Assembly (NCBI RefSeq): GCF_008329565.1
Contig: NZ_NPKT01000017.1
Location: 62,001 to 126,000 of the forward strand
Direction: 5' to 3'
Length of the DNA: 64,000 nucleotides
Source of the DNA: Mycolicibacterium sp. P1-5
Lineage (GTDB): Bacteria; Actinomycetota; Actinomycetes; Mycobacteriales; Mycobacteriaceae
Shown here piece after piece: positions 1-8,466 of this stretch (the stretch's first letter is position 1; each line of letters opens with the position of its first letter). Made by a program: the position numbers and the translations under genes. The notes under the pieces were generated by a model, which had not been told where the DNA came from, made no database searches, and saw nothing but the letters and a program-made list of their open reading frames with translations.

Positions 1-585
1 CGGATCGGCGGGCGGTGCATCGTCGAATGTCAGTGCGGCCAGGACAAGAGCCAACAGTGCGACGCCCGCGACGATCCAGAACAGCGGCCGCCAGGCGTGC
101 GCCTCGGCCTGCACACCGCCGATGAACGGCCCGAGTGCCACGGCGCCGAACACGCACATGTTCATGATGACCGCGGTGTTGCGAAGCTTCTCCCGCGGAA
201 ACCCGATCGTGAGTGGCGGTGCGGCGGCGATCAACAGCATGCTCGTCGCCAGGCCCTGCAGGACGTGGCCGGCGATGAACGCCACCGCATTCGGTGCGGC
301 GGCGGCGATGACCGAGCCGACGACGAGCACGACGGCGTACAGGATCAGCATCCGCCGCTGCGGAAGGTGTTGCGCGAATTGCACGGCGAGCACCGTGCCC
401 ACGGCGTAGGCCGCGTTGCCAAGGCCCGAGCTGAGCGCCAGGGTCTGCGCCGTCATGTGCAATTGCTCGGAGATGATCGGGACGAGCGGATCCAGCGCTG
501 CGGACAGCGCCAGATACGGGATCAGAGCGAGGGTGACCATTGCGGCCACGGCGGGATAGCGTCCCGCCAGCGGGCCCTGGCGCAT
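1..585 (-). CDS. MFS transporter, N-terminal part (runs off window)
   Basis: Read on the minus strand from an ATG at 585, this frame stays open to the window edge, giving at least 195 residues. The protein is very hydrophobic, with about six predicted membrane spans. Loops rich in Arg, such as QHLPQRR after the second span, look like the conserved cytoplasmic loop between helices 2 and 3 of major facilitator transporters. An AGGAGG ribosome site lies seven to eight bases before the ATG and fixes the start. The C-terminal half is outside the window, so drug efflux or sugar/acid transport cannot be told apart. It is divergent from the 4Fe-4S gene, across a 177-bp gap holding a palindromic operator. 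Confidence 0.82.
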   Translation of the reverse strand, partial: MRQGPLAGRYPAVAAMVTLALIPYLALSAALDPLVPIISEQLHMTAQTLALSSGLGNAAYAVGTVLAVQFAQHLPQRRMLILYAVVLVVGSVIAAAAPNAVAFIAGHVLQGLATSMLLIAAAPPLTIGFPREKLRNTAVIMNMCVFGAVALGPFIGGVQAEAHAWRPLFWIVAGVALLALVLAALTFDDAPPADP

Positions 586-735
586 CAGCTGCCTCCTCCG
601 ATCCCCGCTGAATGAGTGGCGTGCGCTGGCGGCAGATGCTGGCGTGTGGGGAGATGGCGCATGGCGTATGACAACTTTACATAGGTAATGAATATTCCGT
701 GCGGCGGCGTGGTGCTGGGCACTGATGCGGTCATG

Positions 736-761
736 GCTGAGTATGGTGTACCGTACTCAGC
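736..761. promoter_or_regulatory. 26-bp palindromic operator upstream of the 4Fe-4S protein gene
   Basis: The arms GCTGAGTA and TACTCAGC are perfect inverted repeats, and GGT/ACC steps inside also pair; only the central positions and one pair deviate. A TATGGT hexamer at 742-747, a fair sigma-A -10, lies inside the left half, so a bound dimer would cover the promoter. Size and symmetry fit a TetR-type repressor, but no such regulator gene is seen next to it in this window; it may lie beyond the left edge. Confidence 0.55.
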
Positions 762-762
762 T

Positions 763-1782
763 ATGAACCTCGAGGATCATCCGACTGTGCAGGCCGTGCG
801 CGCCCGGCAGCGCCAAGCGCCGGCGGCAGTGATTGACGCCGAGTGGTTGCGCGAACTCTGTCTGGCCGCCGGGGCCGACGATGTCGCCTTCGCCAGCGTC
901 GACAATCCTGACCTCGCCGGCGAACGCGAGCATGTCGAGACCGCGCTGCCGGGGACGAAAACCTACATCTCGCTGGTGGTCCGGATGAACCGCGACAATG
1001 TGCGGTCGGTTGCGCGCAGCGTGGCCAATCAGGAGTTTCATCGCAGTGGAGAAGTCATCAATGAGGCCGCGCACCGGATCACCCGGGCGCTCGAGGGCGC
1101 CGGCCACCGGGCGCTCAATCCTTCGGCCACGTTTCCCATGGAGATGGACCGCTATCCCGGCCGGATCTGGGTGGTCGCCCACAAGCCCGTCGCGGTGGCC
1201 GCGGGACTGGGTGTGATGGGCATTCACCGCAACGTCATCCACCCGAAGTTCGGCAACTTCATCCTGCTCGCCACCATTCTCGTCGATACGCCGGTCAGTA
1301 GTTACGGTGCGCCACTGGACTATTCGCCTTGCCTGGAATGCAAGCTATGTGTCGCGGCCTGCCCGGTCGGGGCCATCAAGAAGGATGGCGAGTTCGACTT
1401 CGTCGCCTGTTCGGTGCACAACTACCGGGAATTCATGGGCGGGTTCACCGACTGGGTGCAGACAATCGCCGACAGCGAGGACGCTGCCGACTTCCGTTCG
1501 CGGGTCACCGATTCGGAGAACGCGTCGATGTGGCAGAGCCTGTCGTTCAAGGCGAACTACAAGGCCGCCTACTGCCTGGCGGTCTGCCCGGCCGGCGAGG
1601 ACGTGATCGAGCCCTACCTCGACGACCGCAAGGGGTTCATGGACCTGGTGTTGCGACCACTGCAGGAGAAGGTCGAAACCCTTTACGTGCTGCCAAATTC
1701 AGCGGCGAAGGCGCACGCGGAGCGGCGCTACCCGCACAAGGCGGTCAAGGTTGTCGACTCGGGCATACGGGGCCGCGCGTAG
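763..1782 (+). CDS. 4Fe-4S ferredoxin-type protein, distant QueG (epoxyqueuosine reductase)-like
   Basis: From an ATG at 763 the product is 339 residues. The central motif CLECKLCVAACPVGAI is a classical 4Fe-4S ligand set followed by Cys-Pro, and further cysteines (SVHNY context, then YCLAVCPAG) supply the second cluster, the arrangement of QueG and reductive-dehalogenase-like proteins. It is probably a cytoplasmic electron-transfer or reductive enzyme; the substrate is unknown. The frame is open from an earlier ATG at 688 and another at 733, but a 26-bp operator with a -10-like hexamer sits at 736-761. I therefore prefer 763 with a very short leader. A DUF998 membrane protein follows nine bases after the stop, suggesting co-transcription. 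Confidence 0.8.
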   Translation: MNLEDHPTVQAVRARQRQAPAAVIDAEWLRELCLAAGADDVAFASVDNPDLAGEREHVETALPGTKTYISLVVRMNRDNVRSVARSVANQEFHRSGEVINEAAHRITRALEGAGHRALNPSATFPMEMDRYPGRIWVVAHKPVAVAAGLGVMGIHRNVIHPKFGNFILLATILVDTPVSSYGAPLDYSPCLECKLCVAACPVGAIKKDGEFDFVACSVHNYREFMGGFTDWVQTIADSEDAADFRSRVTDSENASMWQSLSFKANYKAAYCLAVCPAGEDVIEPYLDDRKGFMDLVLRPLQEKVETLYVLPNSAAKAHAERRYPHKAVKVVDSGIRGRA

Positions 1783-1791
1783 GCTGGTTCG

Positions 1792-2466
1792 ATGGTGCGC
1801 GCGCTCGGCTGGATCGGTGTGTTCGGTGCGGCGCTGGCGATAGTCGTGGTGCTCGGCCTCGACGCAACGGTCGGCGGCCGGCACGCCCGGGGCCGTGAGT
1901 TGCGCGCGGCGACGATCTCCGAATATGTGTACACCTCCGGCAGTGTGGCTTTCGTCGCGGCGGTGCTGGTTCTGGCGGGTGGTTCGGCGGCGTTGTTGTA
2001 CGGCCTGATCCGCGCCGGTCGGGTACGGCCGTGGTCGGCCGGTTCGGTGTTGATGATGCTGTGGGTGGTGGCCCTTTTGGGCATCGTCGCGTTTCCCAAG
2101 CACAACTGGGTCACCGGTCCGAGTGCGTCCGGAAGTGTGCACCGGCTCGCGACCTTGGTTGCGTTCGTCGCGCTGCCACTGGCGGTGCTGCTGATCTCCC
2201 GCGGACGGGACGGGGCCGTGCGGGCGGCCCGATGGCTGACGGCCATCGGAATCGGTTGGCTGTCAGTGTTGTTCGGAGCCATCGCGGTCGGCATCGCGAC
2301 TCATCAACGGTGGTGGACGTTGATCCCGCTGGGATTGGTGGAGCGGGGAATCGCCGGATTCGAGGTGGCCGCGCTGATTGCACTCGGGTGGTGGCTGGCC
2401 GTCCCTACCAGGCGTGCACCTGATTCTGGGCAGGCTCCAGCCCGGCCTCGATCAACAGCTCGGTAG
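1792..2466 (+). CDS. DUF998-family integral membrane protein
   Basis: The 224-residue product has about six hydrophobic spans. It contains the FPKHNW-type segment after the third span and a SVHRLATLVAF segment, both of which I associate with DUF998 proteins, whose biochemical role is not established. It starts nine bases after the 4Fe-4S gene and is probably in the same transcript. The last 60 bases run across the 3' end of the convergent pth gene; the resulting tail is Pro/Arg-rich and hydrophilic, so the functional part likely ends near residue 205. Confidence 0.75.
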   Translation: MVRALGWIGVFGAALAIVVVLGLDATVGGRHARGRELRAATISEYVYTSGSVAFVAAVLVLAGGSAALLYGLIRAGRVRPWSAGSVLMMLWVVALLGIVAFPKHNWVTGPSASGSVHRLATLVAFVALPLAVLLISRGRDGAVRAARWLTAIGIGWLSVLFGAIAVGIATHQRWWTLIPLGLVERGIAGFEVAALIALGWWLAVPTRRAPDSGQAPARPRSTAR

Positions 2467-2980
2467 CGTCGGCGGCCTGCTCACAGATCGCCGGCACCTC
2501 CGTGCGTTCGGCAGCGGTGAACGGCTCCAGGACGTACGCCGCCGGGTCCTTGCGCCCCGGCGGCCGGCCGACCCCGATGCGGACCCGCTGAAAGTTCTTG
2601 GTGCCCAGCGCGTTCACCACCGATCGCAGACCGTTGTGGCCGCCCTCGCCACCGCCGAGTTTCAGCCGGATCCGGCCGAAGTCGATGTCGAGTTCGTCGT
2701 GGATGACGATGATGTCGGTGGGCATGACCGAGTAGAACTTCGCCAACGGACCGACCTGGCGCCCCGACTCGTTCATGTAGGTGCGCGGTTTGGCCAGCAC
2801 GACGGGACGGTGAACCAGCCGGCCGGTCACGATCTCCGCGCCAGAACGCTTGTGCACCTTGAACTGTCCGCCCATGCGGGCGGCCAGCAGGTCGGCCACC
2901 ATGAAGCCGAGGTTGTGCCGGGTCTTGGCGTACTGCGGACCCGGGTTGCCGAGGCCGACAACCAGCAGGGGATCGGCCAT
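2405..2980 (-). CDS. pth: Peptidyl-tRNA hydrolase
   Basis: A 191-residue cytoplasmic enzyme that frees tRNA from peptidyl-tRNA dropped by ribosomes. It begins ADPLLVVGLGNPGPQYAKTR, which holds the family signature and active-site region, followed by HNLGFMV with the catalytic His. KPRTYMNESG and HDELDIDFGRIRLK (with the second conserved His/Asp pair) and the GGHNGLRS segment are all present. Full length for bacterial Pth. It lies six bases downstream of rplY, the same pair and order as in M. tuberculosis, and overlaps the convergent DUF998 gene at its 3' end. Confidence 0.97.
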   Translation of the reverse strand: MADPLLVVGLGNPGPQYAKTRHNLGFMVADLLAARMGGQFKVHKRSGAEIVTGRLVHRPVVLAKPRTYMNESGRQVGPLAKFYSVMPTDIIVIHDELDIDFGRIRLKLGGGEGGHNGLRSVVNALGTKNFQRVRIGVGRPPGRKDPAAYVLEPFTAAERTEVPAICEQAADATELLIEAGLEPAQNQVHAW

Positions 2981-2986
2981 TCGGGC

Positions 2987-3646
2987 TTACTCGGCCTCGG
3001 CCGACTCGTCCCCGGCGGCTTCGGTTGCCTCGGCAGCCTCGGCGGCCTGCTCCTCGATCGACTCGCCGCCGCCCTCGGCCTCCAGTTCCTCGGCCGACGG
3101 CGCGGTGACGATGTTGACGACCAGCAGTTCGGGATCGCTGACCAGGGTCACGCCCGCGGGCAGCTCGACCCGGCTGGCAGTGATCTGGGTACCTTCCTCG
3201 GCACCTTCGATCGACACGGTGAGCTGCTGGGGGATCGACATGGCGTCGGCCTCGATCTCAATGGTGCTGGCATCCTGAGTGACCAGGGCGCCCGGGGCGG
3301 CCTCGCCCTCGAGGACGACGTTCACCTCGACGGTCACCTTCTCGCCGCGGCGAACCACGATCAGGTCGGCATGCTGGATGCTGCGCCGGATCGGATGCAC
3401 GGCGAGGGCCTTGGTCAGCGCCAGCTGCTCCTTGCCCTCGATGTCGAGGGTGAGCACCGCATTGGTGCCGGCCTTGCGCAGGACGGCGGCGAAGTCGTGG
3501 CCGTTGAGCTCGAGGTGCTGGGGCTCGGTGCCGTGGCCGTAGAGAACGACGGGAACCTTGCCTTCGCGGCGGGCCTGGCGCGACGCGCCCTTGCCGGTCT
3601 TGCCCCGCACGCCGGCGGTGAGGTTGTTGGTGGCGTTCTTGGCCAT
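2987..3646 (-). CDS. rplY: 50S ribosomal protein L25, long CTC form
   Basis: The 219-residue product starts AKNATNNLTAGVRGKTGKGA, then has the L25 5S-rRNA-binding domain (RQARREGKVPVVLYG, ending near residue 95). A TL5/CTC-type beta domain follows to about residue 190, and then a Glu/Ala-rich acidic tail. This two-domain form is usual in actinobacteria and is linked in other species to general stress. An SD-like AGGAGC lies upstream. The 133 bp before the start contain no other gene and must hold the promoter of the rplY-pth pair. Confidence 0.96.
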   Translation of the reverse strand: MAKNATNNLTAGVRGKTGKGASRQARREGKVPVVLYGHGTEPQHLELNGHDFAAVLRKAGTNAVLTLDIEGKEQLALTKALAVHPIRRSIQHADLIVVRRGEKVTVEVNVVLEGEAAPGALVTQDASTIEIEADAMSIPQQLTVSIEGAEEGTQITASRVELPAGVTLVSDPELLVVNIVTAPSAEELEAEGGGESIEEQAAEAAEATEAAGDESAEAE

Positions 3647-3779
3647 GAGGGTGCTCCTGTTGCCTGTCGTGGGTCATCCGCACGGTGAAGGCAGGCACCA
3701 AAGAAAGGAAGCCTCGTCGATAACGGTGGCTGGAACCACCCTCGCCGTGACGCGGCCATCAGGGTAGCCGATCAAGGGT

Positions 3780-4646
3780 TCATAGCGGAAATTCGATGCC
3801 GGTGAGCTGCTCAGACAGCCGCCACAACGCCGCCGCGGTGGCCTGGTTGCGGGCCAGCGGGCTGCGCGGTGACTGGCCGGTCGGCCCCCGCATGGCGAAC
3901 CTGGGGCCGATGAAGCTGTTGCCGGGCAGGTCCGCGGCTGCCGCGTACAGAGTCTGCCGCGCCCCGAAATCGGGGCTGGTGGCGAAGATTGCGTTGCCGG
4001 TGTCCCAGACTTTGGTGCCGAACCGGTTGCCGGTCTGGCCCTGCAGATTGGTGGCCGAGTAGCCGGGGTGGGCGGCGTGGGACTTCACCGGCGACCCCAA
4101 CGCGTCGAGGCGCTTCTGCAGCTCACTGGTGAACAGCAGGTTGGCCAACTTGGACTGGCCGTAGGCCAGCCACGCCGAATACGGGCGGGCCTTCCAGTTC
4201 AGGTCCCTGAGGCTGATCTTGCCCAGCATGTGCATGAACGACGACACCGTGACGACGCGGTCGGTCACTTTGGGCAGCAGCAGGTTGGTCAGCGCGAAGT
4301 GGCCGAGATGATTGGTGCCGATCTGGCTTTCGAATCCGTCCTTGGTGACGGCGTAGGGGACGGCCATGATGCCGGCGTTGTTGATCAGGACGTCGACGCT
4401 CGCCACGCCGGAGGCGAAGTCCCGGATCGAGGTCAGGTCCTGCAAGTCGAGGTTGCGCACCTCGACGTCGCCGGTCATTGTGGCGGCGGCTTCGGCACCC
4501 TTGCTCGCATTGCGGCACGCGAGCACGACGTGCCCGCCGACGCGGGCCAATTCGCGCGCGGTGACCAGACCCAGCCCGCTGTTGGCTCCGGTGACGATGA
4601 CGGTGCGTCCGGCGAACGACGGCAATTCTGCAGCGGTCCAACTCAT
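3780..4646 (-). CDS. Short-chain dehydrogenase/reductase, retinol-dehydrogenase-like
   Basis: The 288-residue protein has the Rossmann glycine motif TGANSGLGL at about residue 18, NNAGIMAVP near 90, the catalytic Ser in VVTVSSFMH and the YxxxK pair in AYGQSKLANLLF. Loops match the oxidoreductase/retinol dehydrogenase-like subgroup of SDRs, which use NAD(P)H on lipidic alcohols or ketones; the substrate here cannot be told. No signal peptide. It stands alone between rplY and lpqT on the same strand, with a hairpin repeat (4680-4733) upstream separating it from lpqT. Confidence 0.9.
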   Translation of the reverse strand: MSWTAAELPSFAGRTVIVTGANSGLGLVTARELARVGGHVVLACRNASKGAEAAATMTGDVEVRNLDLQDLTSIRDFASGVASVDVLINNAGIMAVPYAVTKDGFESQIGTNHLGHFALTNLLLPKVTDRVVTVSSFMHMLGKISLRDLNWKARPYSAWLAYGQSKLANLLFTSELQKRLDALGSPVKSHAAHPGYSATNLQGQTGNRFGTKVWDTGNAIFATSPDFGARQTLYAAAADLPGNSFIGPRFAMRGPTGQSPRSPLARNQATAAALWRLSEQLTGIEFPL

Positions 4647-4679
4647 GCCGCTACCTTAGCCTCCGTCCGTTCCCCCGCG

Positions 4680-4733
4680 AGCAGACGCGAACTCCCGCAA
4701 AACAGCGCCCCAGAGGGCGTTTTCGCGTCTGCT
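4680..4733 (-). repeat. Long inverted repeat between lpqT and the SDR gene, terminator-like
   Basis: Perfect 12-base arms (AGCAGACGCGAA / TTCGCGTCTGCT) enclose an inner pairing of AAAAC-GCCC with GGGC-GTTTT. The element begins twelve bases past the lpqT stop, where a terminator is expected, but no run of U follows the stem. My impression from other mycobacterial genomes is that closely similar hairpins recur between genes, so this may be a dispersed palindromic repeat used as a terminator. Confidence 0.6.
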
Positions 4734-4744
4734 AGCCGATGAGA

Positions 4745-5398
4745 CTACTTCTTCAACGTGACGCTGAAACCCTTGATGATGGCCTCGACGTCGTCGGACG
4801 CCGCGGCAGCCTGGTCGGCCAGCGTCGTCACCGTCAGCTGCACCAGATAGCGCTGGAAGGCCGGCGCCGGCGTCACGGGGATCACCACCCGGTTGTACGA
4901 GTGCAGGCGCTTGCCGTTGAGGTCGTAGCTGCCCTCGATCATCGAGGAGGGGAACCCGTTGAAATCAGCGGTGGAGGAATTGAGTTTGGTGAAGTTCTGC
5001 GACATCTCGGCATCGACGCTGGCGTGCTTGAGTGCCTCTCCCACATCGAAGTTGCCGGTCAGCTTGAACACGATCACCATCGCCGTGGGATAGGTGTTGT
5101 TCTTCGCGATCACCTCGGTGCCCGGCGAGAAGTTCGAGTTGTCGTACTTGGTCCAGCCCGGCGGCCGCGGCAGTGTGACGGTGACGTCGGTCAGTTTGTC
5201 CAGCGGGACCTGCTCACCCATGACACCCACGCCGTAGAGGTACTCGGCGATCGGCTGCGGCTTGGCCGACGTGGTGGGACTGCTCGAGGTGATGGTGGGC
5301 GGTGTGCTCCAGATCGAGGAGTAGTCCGGCGGCGTCGTCCCGCACGCCGCCGCGGTCATGGCCAGCGCGACGGACAGGGCTGCGCTACGCGCTCTCAC
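4745..5398 (-). CDS. lpqT: LpqT-like lipoprotein
   Basis: A 217-residue secreted lipoprotein. Residues 1-18 form a signal peptide ending in the lipobox TAAAC, with the Cys followed by Gly-Thr; a short Pro/Ser/Thr-rich linker (to about residue 45) leads into one globular domain containing PPGWTKYDN and DFNGFPSSMIEGSY. This resembles the LpqN/LpqT family of mycobacterial lipoproteins, which have a Mog1/PsbP-like fold and no known catalytic residues. Position upstream of pth-rplY and downstream of prs-glmU matches Rv1016c, supporting the name. Its start overlaps the arsC stop by four bases, so the two are translated from one mRNA. Confidence 0.85.
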   Translation of the reverse strand: MRARSAALSVALAMTAAACGTTPPDYSSIWSTPPTITSSSPTTSAKPQPIAEYLYGVGVMGEQVPLDKLTDVTVTLPRPPGWTKYDNSNFSPGTEVIAKNNTYPTAMVIVFKLTGNFDVGEALKHASVDAEMSQNFTKLNSSTADFNGFPSSMIEGSYDLNGKRLHSYNRVVIPVTPAPAFQRYLVQLTVTTLADQAAAASDDVEAIIKGFSVTLKK

Positions 5399-5736
5399 AG
5401 AAGTTCGTGTACCGATTCGATCGGCCGGGCCAACCGGGTGCCCTTCGGCGTCACCACGAACGGACGCTCGATGAGAATCGGGTTGGCCGCCATGGCATCC
5501 AACAACTCGTCATCACTGGCATCAGCGAGATTCAGCTCAGTGTAGAGCGATTCACGCTTGCGGACCGCGGTGCGCACATCGATGCCGGCGTCGGCGATCA
5601 GCTTTGCGATCTCGGCTCGCGACGGCGGAGTCTTGAGGTACTCCACGATCTCCGGTTCAATGCCGTTGTCGCGCAGCAGGTCCAGCGTCTTGCGGGAGGT
5701 GCTGCAGCGCGGGTTGTGGTAAATGGTGCTGGACAA
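5395..5736 (-). CDS. arsC: ArsC-family reductase (glutaredoxin-dependent arsenate reductase type)
   Basis: The 113-residue product opens STIYHNPRCSTSRKTLDLL, which carries the ArsC active-site motif NPRCSTS with the single catalytic Cys near position 11. ERPFVVTPKGTRLARP near residue 90 supplies the conserved arginines that bind the oxyanion. Length is normal for the family. No ars operon (arsR, arsB) is nearby. It lies between prs and lpqT, overlapping lpqT by four bases and separated from the prs stop by none, so it is probably transcribed with prs. The substrate may not be arsenate: Spx/YffB relatives share this fold. Confidence 0.88.
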   Translation of the reverse strand: MSSTIYHNPRCSTSRKTLDLLRDNGIEPEIVEYLKTPPSRAEIAKLIADAGIDVRTAVRKRESLYTELNLADASDDELLDAMAANPILIERPFVVTPKGTRLARPIESVHELL

Positions 5737-6717
5737 CTATGCGTCCCCGTCGAAAAGGCCTGTCACCGAACCATTCTCGAAGACGGCGCGGATGGTGCTG
5801 GCCAGCAGCGGAGCGATCGAGAGCACCGTCAGCTGCGGGAACCGCTTGGCCTCGTCGATCGGCAGGGTGTTGGTGACGATCACCTCGCGGGCACCGCTGT
5901 CGGCAAGCCGCTCGCGGGCCGGGTCCGACAGCACGCCGTGCGTGGCGGCGATGATGACGTCCTTGGCGCCGTCGTTGTGCAGCAGCTTCACCGCGCCGGC
6001 GATGGTGCCTCCGGTGTCGATCATGTCGTCGGTCAACACGCACGTCTTGCCCGCCACATCACCGACGACCCGGTTCGACACCACCTGGTTGGGCACCTTC
6101 GGATCGCGGGTCTTGTGGATGAACGCCAGCGGGGTGCCGCCGAGTGCGTCGGCCCACTTCTCGGCGACGCGTACGCGACCGGAGTCCGGCGAGACCACGA
6201 CCACGTTGGAGCAGTCGTAGTTATCCCGGATGTAGCCGGTCAGCAGCGGCTGAGCCCGCATGTGATCCACCGGCCCGTCGAAGAAGCCTTGAATCTGGTC
6301 GGTGTGCAGATCGACCGACACGATCCGGTCGGCACCGGCGGTCTTGAACAGATCAGCCACCAGCCGCGCCGAGATCGGCTCGCGGCCGCGGTGCTTTTTG
6401 TCCTGGCGGGCGTAGGGATAGAACGGCAGGATTGCGGTGATCCGCTTGGCGCTACCGCGCTTGAGCGCATCGATCATGATCAGCTGTTCCATCAGCCACT
6501 TATTCAGCGGCGCGGGATGGGACTGCAGGACGAAGGCGTCGCAGCCACGCACCGATTCGTCGAAGCGGACGAAGATCTCACCGTTGGCGAAGTCTCGTGC
6601 GGTCTGCGCGGTGACCTGTACGTCGAGCTCTTTGGCGACCTGTTCGGCCAACTCCGGGTGCGCGCGGCCCGAGAAGAGCATCAGATTTTTGCGGTTGTCG
6701 GTCCAGTCCGTGCCCAC
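5737..6717 (-). CDS. prs: Ribose-phosphate pyrophosphokinase (PRPP synthase)
   Basis: A 326-residue enzyme making PRPP from ribose 5-phosphate and ATP, feeding nucleotide, histidine and, in mycobacteria, arabinan (DPA) synthesis. It has RFDESVRGCDAFVLQS, PFYPYARQDKKHRGREPISA (ATP/flexible loop) and VSVDLHTDQIQGFF. The PRPP-binding loop VLTDDMIDTGGTI lies near residue 225. It begins at a GTG. It follows glmU in the same direction after a 95-bp gap, the order found in most Gram-positive genomes. Confidence 0.97.
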   Translation of the reverse strand: MGTDWTDNRKNLMLFSGRAHPELAEQVAKELDVQVTAQTARDFANGEIFVRFDESVRGCDAFVLQSHPAPLNKWLMEQLIMIDALKRGSAKRITAILPFYPYARQDKKHRGREPISARLVADLFKTAGADRIVSVDLHTDQIQGFFDGPVDHMRAQPLLTGYIRDNYDCSNVVVVSPDSGRVRVAEKWADALGGTPLAFIHKTRDPKVPNQVVSNRVVGDVAGKTCVLTDDMIDTGGTIAGAVKLLHNDGAKDVIIAATHGVLSDPARERLADSGAREVIVTNTLPIDEAKRFPQLTVLSIAPLLASTIRAVFENGSVTGLFDGDA

Positions 6718-6812
6718 TGTGTGCTGCCCTTGCCGGTCGGGGGTCGATACGGGCCAATCGTACGGTGCTACAACCCTGGGTTACCAAAAAGGCAACATTC
6801 TCCCGACGCCGG

Positions 6813-8258
6813 TCACTCCGTCGCCCCGCCCGGCTCGGACTCCCTCGCCTTGGCCGCGGCCTGCGCCGATGCGCTGCCCGGGCGCTTCTGCAGCACCCAG
6901 TCCTCGATATTGCGCTGTGGTCCAGCCGACACCGCCAGTGCGCCCGGCGGCACGTCGTCGCGCAGCACCGTGCCGGCACCGGTGTAGGCGCCGTCGCCGA
7001 CGGTGACCGGCGCGACGAACATCGTGTCGGAGCCGGTGCGCACGTGCGAGCCGATGGTGGTGCGGCTCTTGTTCTCGCCGTCGTAATTCACGAACACGCT
7101 GGACGCGCCGATATTGCTGTGCTCGCCGATGTCTGCGTCACCGACGTAGGTCAGGTGCGGCACTTTGGTGCAGGCGCCGATGACTGCGTTCTTGGTCTCC
7201 ACGAACGCGCCGAGCTTGCCCTTTGTGCCCAGCTTGGTGCCGGGCCGCAGATAGGTGAACGGGCCGACGGTGGCTTGGTCGCCGATGACCGACAACTCTG
7301 CGTGGGTGCGGATCACCGTGGCGCCGTCACCTATTTCCATCGAGGTGAGCGTGGTGTCCGGGCCGATGGTGCAGCCGGAGCCGATCGAGGTGACGCCGAG
7401 CAGTTGGGTGCCGGGGGCGATGACGGTGTCGGCCCCGATTTCGACGTCGACGTCGATCCAGGTGGTGGCCGGGTCGGTGATGGTGACGCCGGCGCGCTGA
7501 TGGCGTTCGATGATGCGCCGGTTCAGTTCGGCCCCGAGTGCCGCCAGTTGGACGCGGTCGTTGACGCCGGACACCAGCGCGGTATCCGCGACGTGCTGGG
7601 CGCGCACCGTGAAACCGTCCGCACGGATCAAGGCGATGGCATCGGTGAGGTAGAGCTCGCCCTGGGCGTTGTCGGTGCGCAGCCGGGTCAGTGCCGATCG
7701 CAGCGCGGCCGCATCGAATGCGTAGAGCCCCGAGTTGACCTCGGCAATGGCGCGTTGCGCGTCGTCGGCGTCGGCATGTTCGACGATCGCGGTGACCGCA
7801 CCGTCGGGATCGCGGAGGATGCGGCCATAGCCGGTGGGATCGGACAGTGTCGTGGTCACGATCGTCACACCCGACCCGGCATGGGACTTCGTCAGCGTGA
7901 CCAACGTGTCGCCGTCCAGTAGCGGTACATCGGCCGTGGTGACCACGACGGTTCCGGCGAAGTTCTCGGGCAGTCCGGACAGTCCGATGCTCACGGCGTG
8001 CCCGGTGCCCAGCTGTTCTTCCTGTACGACCGTGGTGGCTCGGCTGTTGACGCGGACGACCTCGGCACTGACGTCGTCGCGGCCGTGTCCGACTACCACC
8101 ACGATGTGGCTGGGCTCCAGAGCGGCGACGGCGTGCAGGGTGTGGGCGAGCATGCTGCGGCCGCCAAGGGTGTGCAGCACCTTGGGGGTGCCGGAGCGCA
8201 TGCGAGTCCCGGCCCCCGCCGCCAGCACCAGGACGGCGGCATCAGTGTGTGTTGACAT
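6813..8258 (-). CDS. glmU: Bifunctional GlmU: N-acetylglucosamine-1-phosphate uridyltransferase / glucosamine-1-phosphate acetyltransferase
   Basis: A 481-residue cytoplasmic enzyme giving UDP-GlcNAc for peptidoglycan and the arabinogalactan linker. The N-terminal nucleotidyltransferase half starts with LAAGAGTRMRSGTPKVLH, and GYGRILRD is present near residue 135. From about residue 260 a left-handed beta helix of hexapeptide repeats begins (IGPDTTLTSMEIGDGATVI). The acetyltransferase site includes GAYTGAGTVLRDDVPPGALAV. Complete; a short disordered tail follows. It is the first gene of a minus-strand run glmU-prs-arsC-lpqT; a tRNA-Gln gene lies upstream on the same strand. Confidence 0.98.
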   Translation of the reverse strand: MSTHTDAAVLVLAAGAGTRMRSGTPKVLHTLGGRSMLAHTLHAVAALEPSHIVVVVGHGRDDVSAEVVRVNSRATTVVQEEQLGTGHAVSIGLSGLPENFAGTVVVTTADVPLLDGDTLVTLTKSHAGSGVTIVTTTLSDPTGYGRILRDPDGAVTAIVEHADADDAQRAIAEVNSGLYAFDAAALRSALTRLRTDNAQGELYLTDAIALIRADGFTVRAQHVADTALVSGVNDRVQLAALGAELNRRIIERHQRAGVTITDPATTWIDVDVEIGADTVIAPGTQLLGVTSIGSGCTIGPDTTLTSMEIGDGATVIRTHAELSVIGDQATVGPFTYLRPGTKLGTKGKLGAFVETKNAVIGACTKVPHLTYVGDADIGEHSNIGASSVFVNYDGENKSRTTIGSHVRTGSDTMFVAPVTVGDGAYTGAGTVLRDDVPPGALAVSAGPQRNIEDWVLQKRPGSASAQAAAKARESEPGGATE

Positions 8259-8308
8259 ACGCCCTCCACAGTCTCGCGCAGCCCTTTGGTCGCTCGCCGA
8301 GAGCTCGC

Positions 8309-8379
8309 TCCGTCGCCAGGACTCGAACCTGAACTATCTGAACCAAAATCAGAGGTGCTGCCGATTACACCACGACGGA
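8309..8379 (-). tRNA. tRNA-Gln (anticodon TTG)
   Basis: The minus strand folds as a cloverleaf: seven-base acceptor arms TCCGTCG and CGACGGA with discriminator G, a D-arm with GTGTAATCGGCAGCAC, an anticodon stem TCTGA/TCAGA enclosing TTTTGGT (anticodon TTG), and a T-arm containing GGTTCGAGTCC. The 3' CCA is not encoded. As I recall, M. tuberculosis also has a tRNA-Gln between glmU and the TetR gene, which agrees. Confidence 0.95.
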
Positions 8380-8466
8380 CTGGCCGAAATATCCGCCTGA
8401 GACTCTAGTGCAAACCAGTAGGCTCCCTCGGAGGGCAGGAGCGCAGCGACCCGGGAAAGGGGAAGC

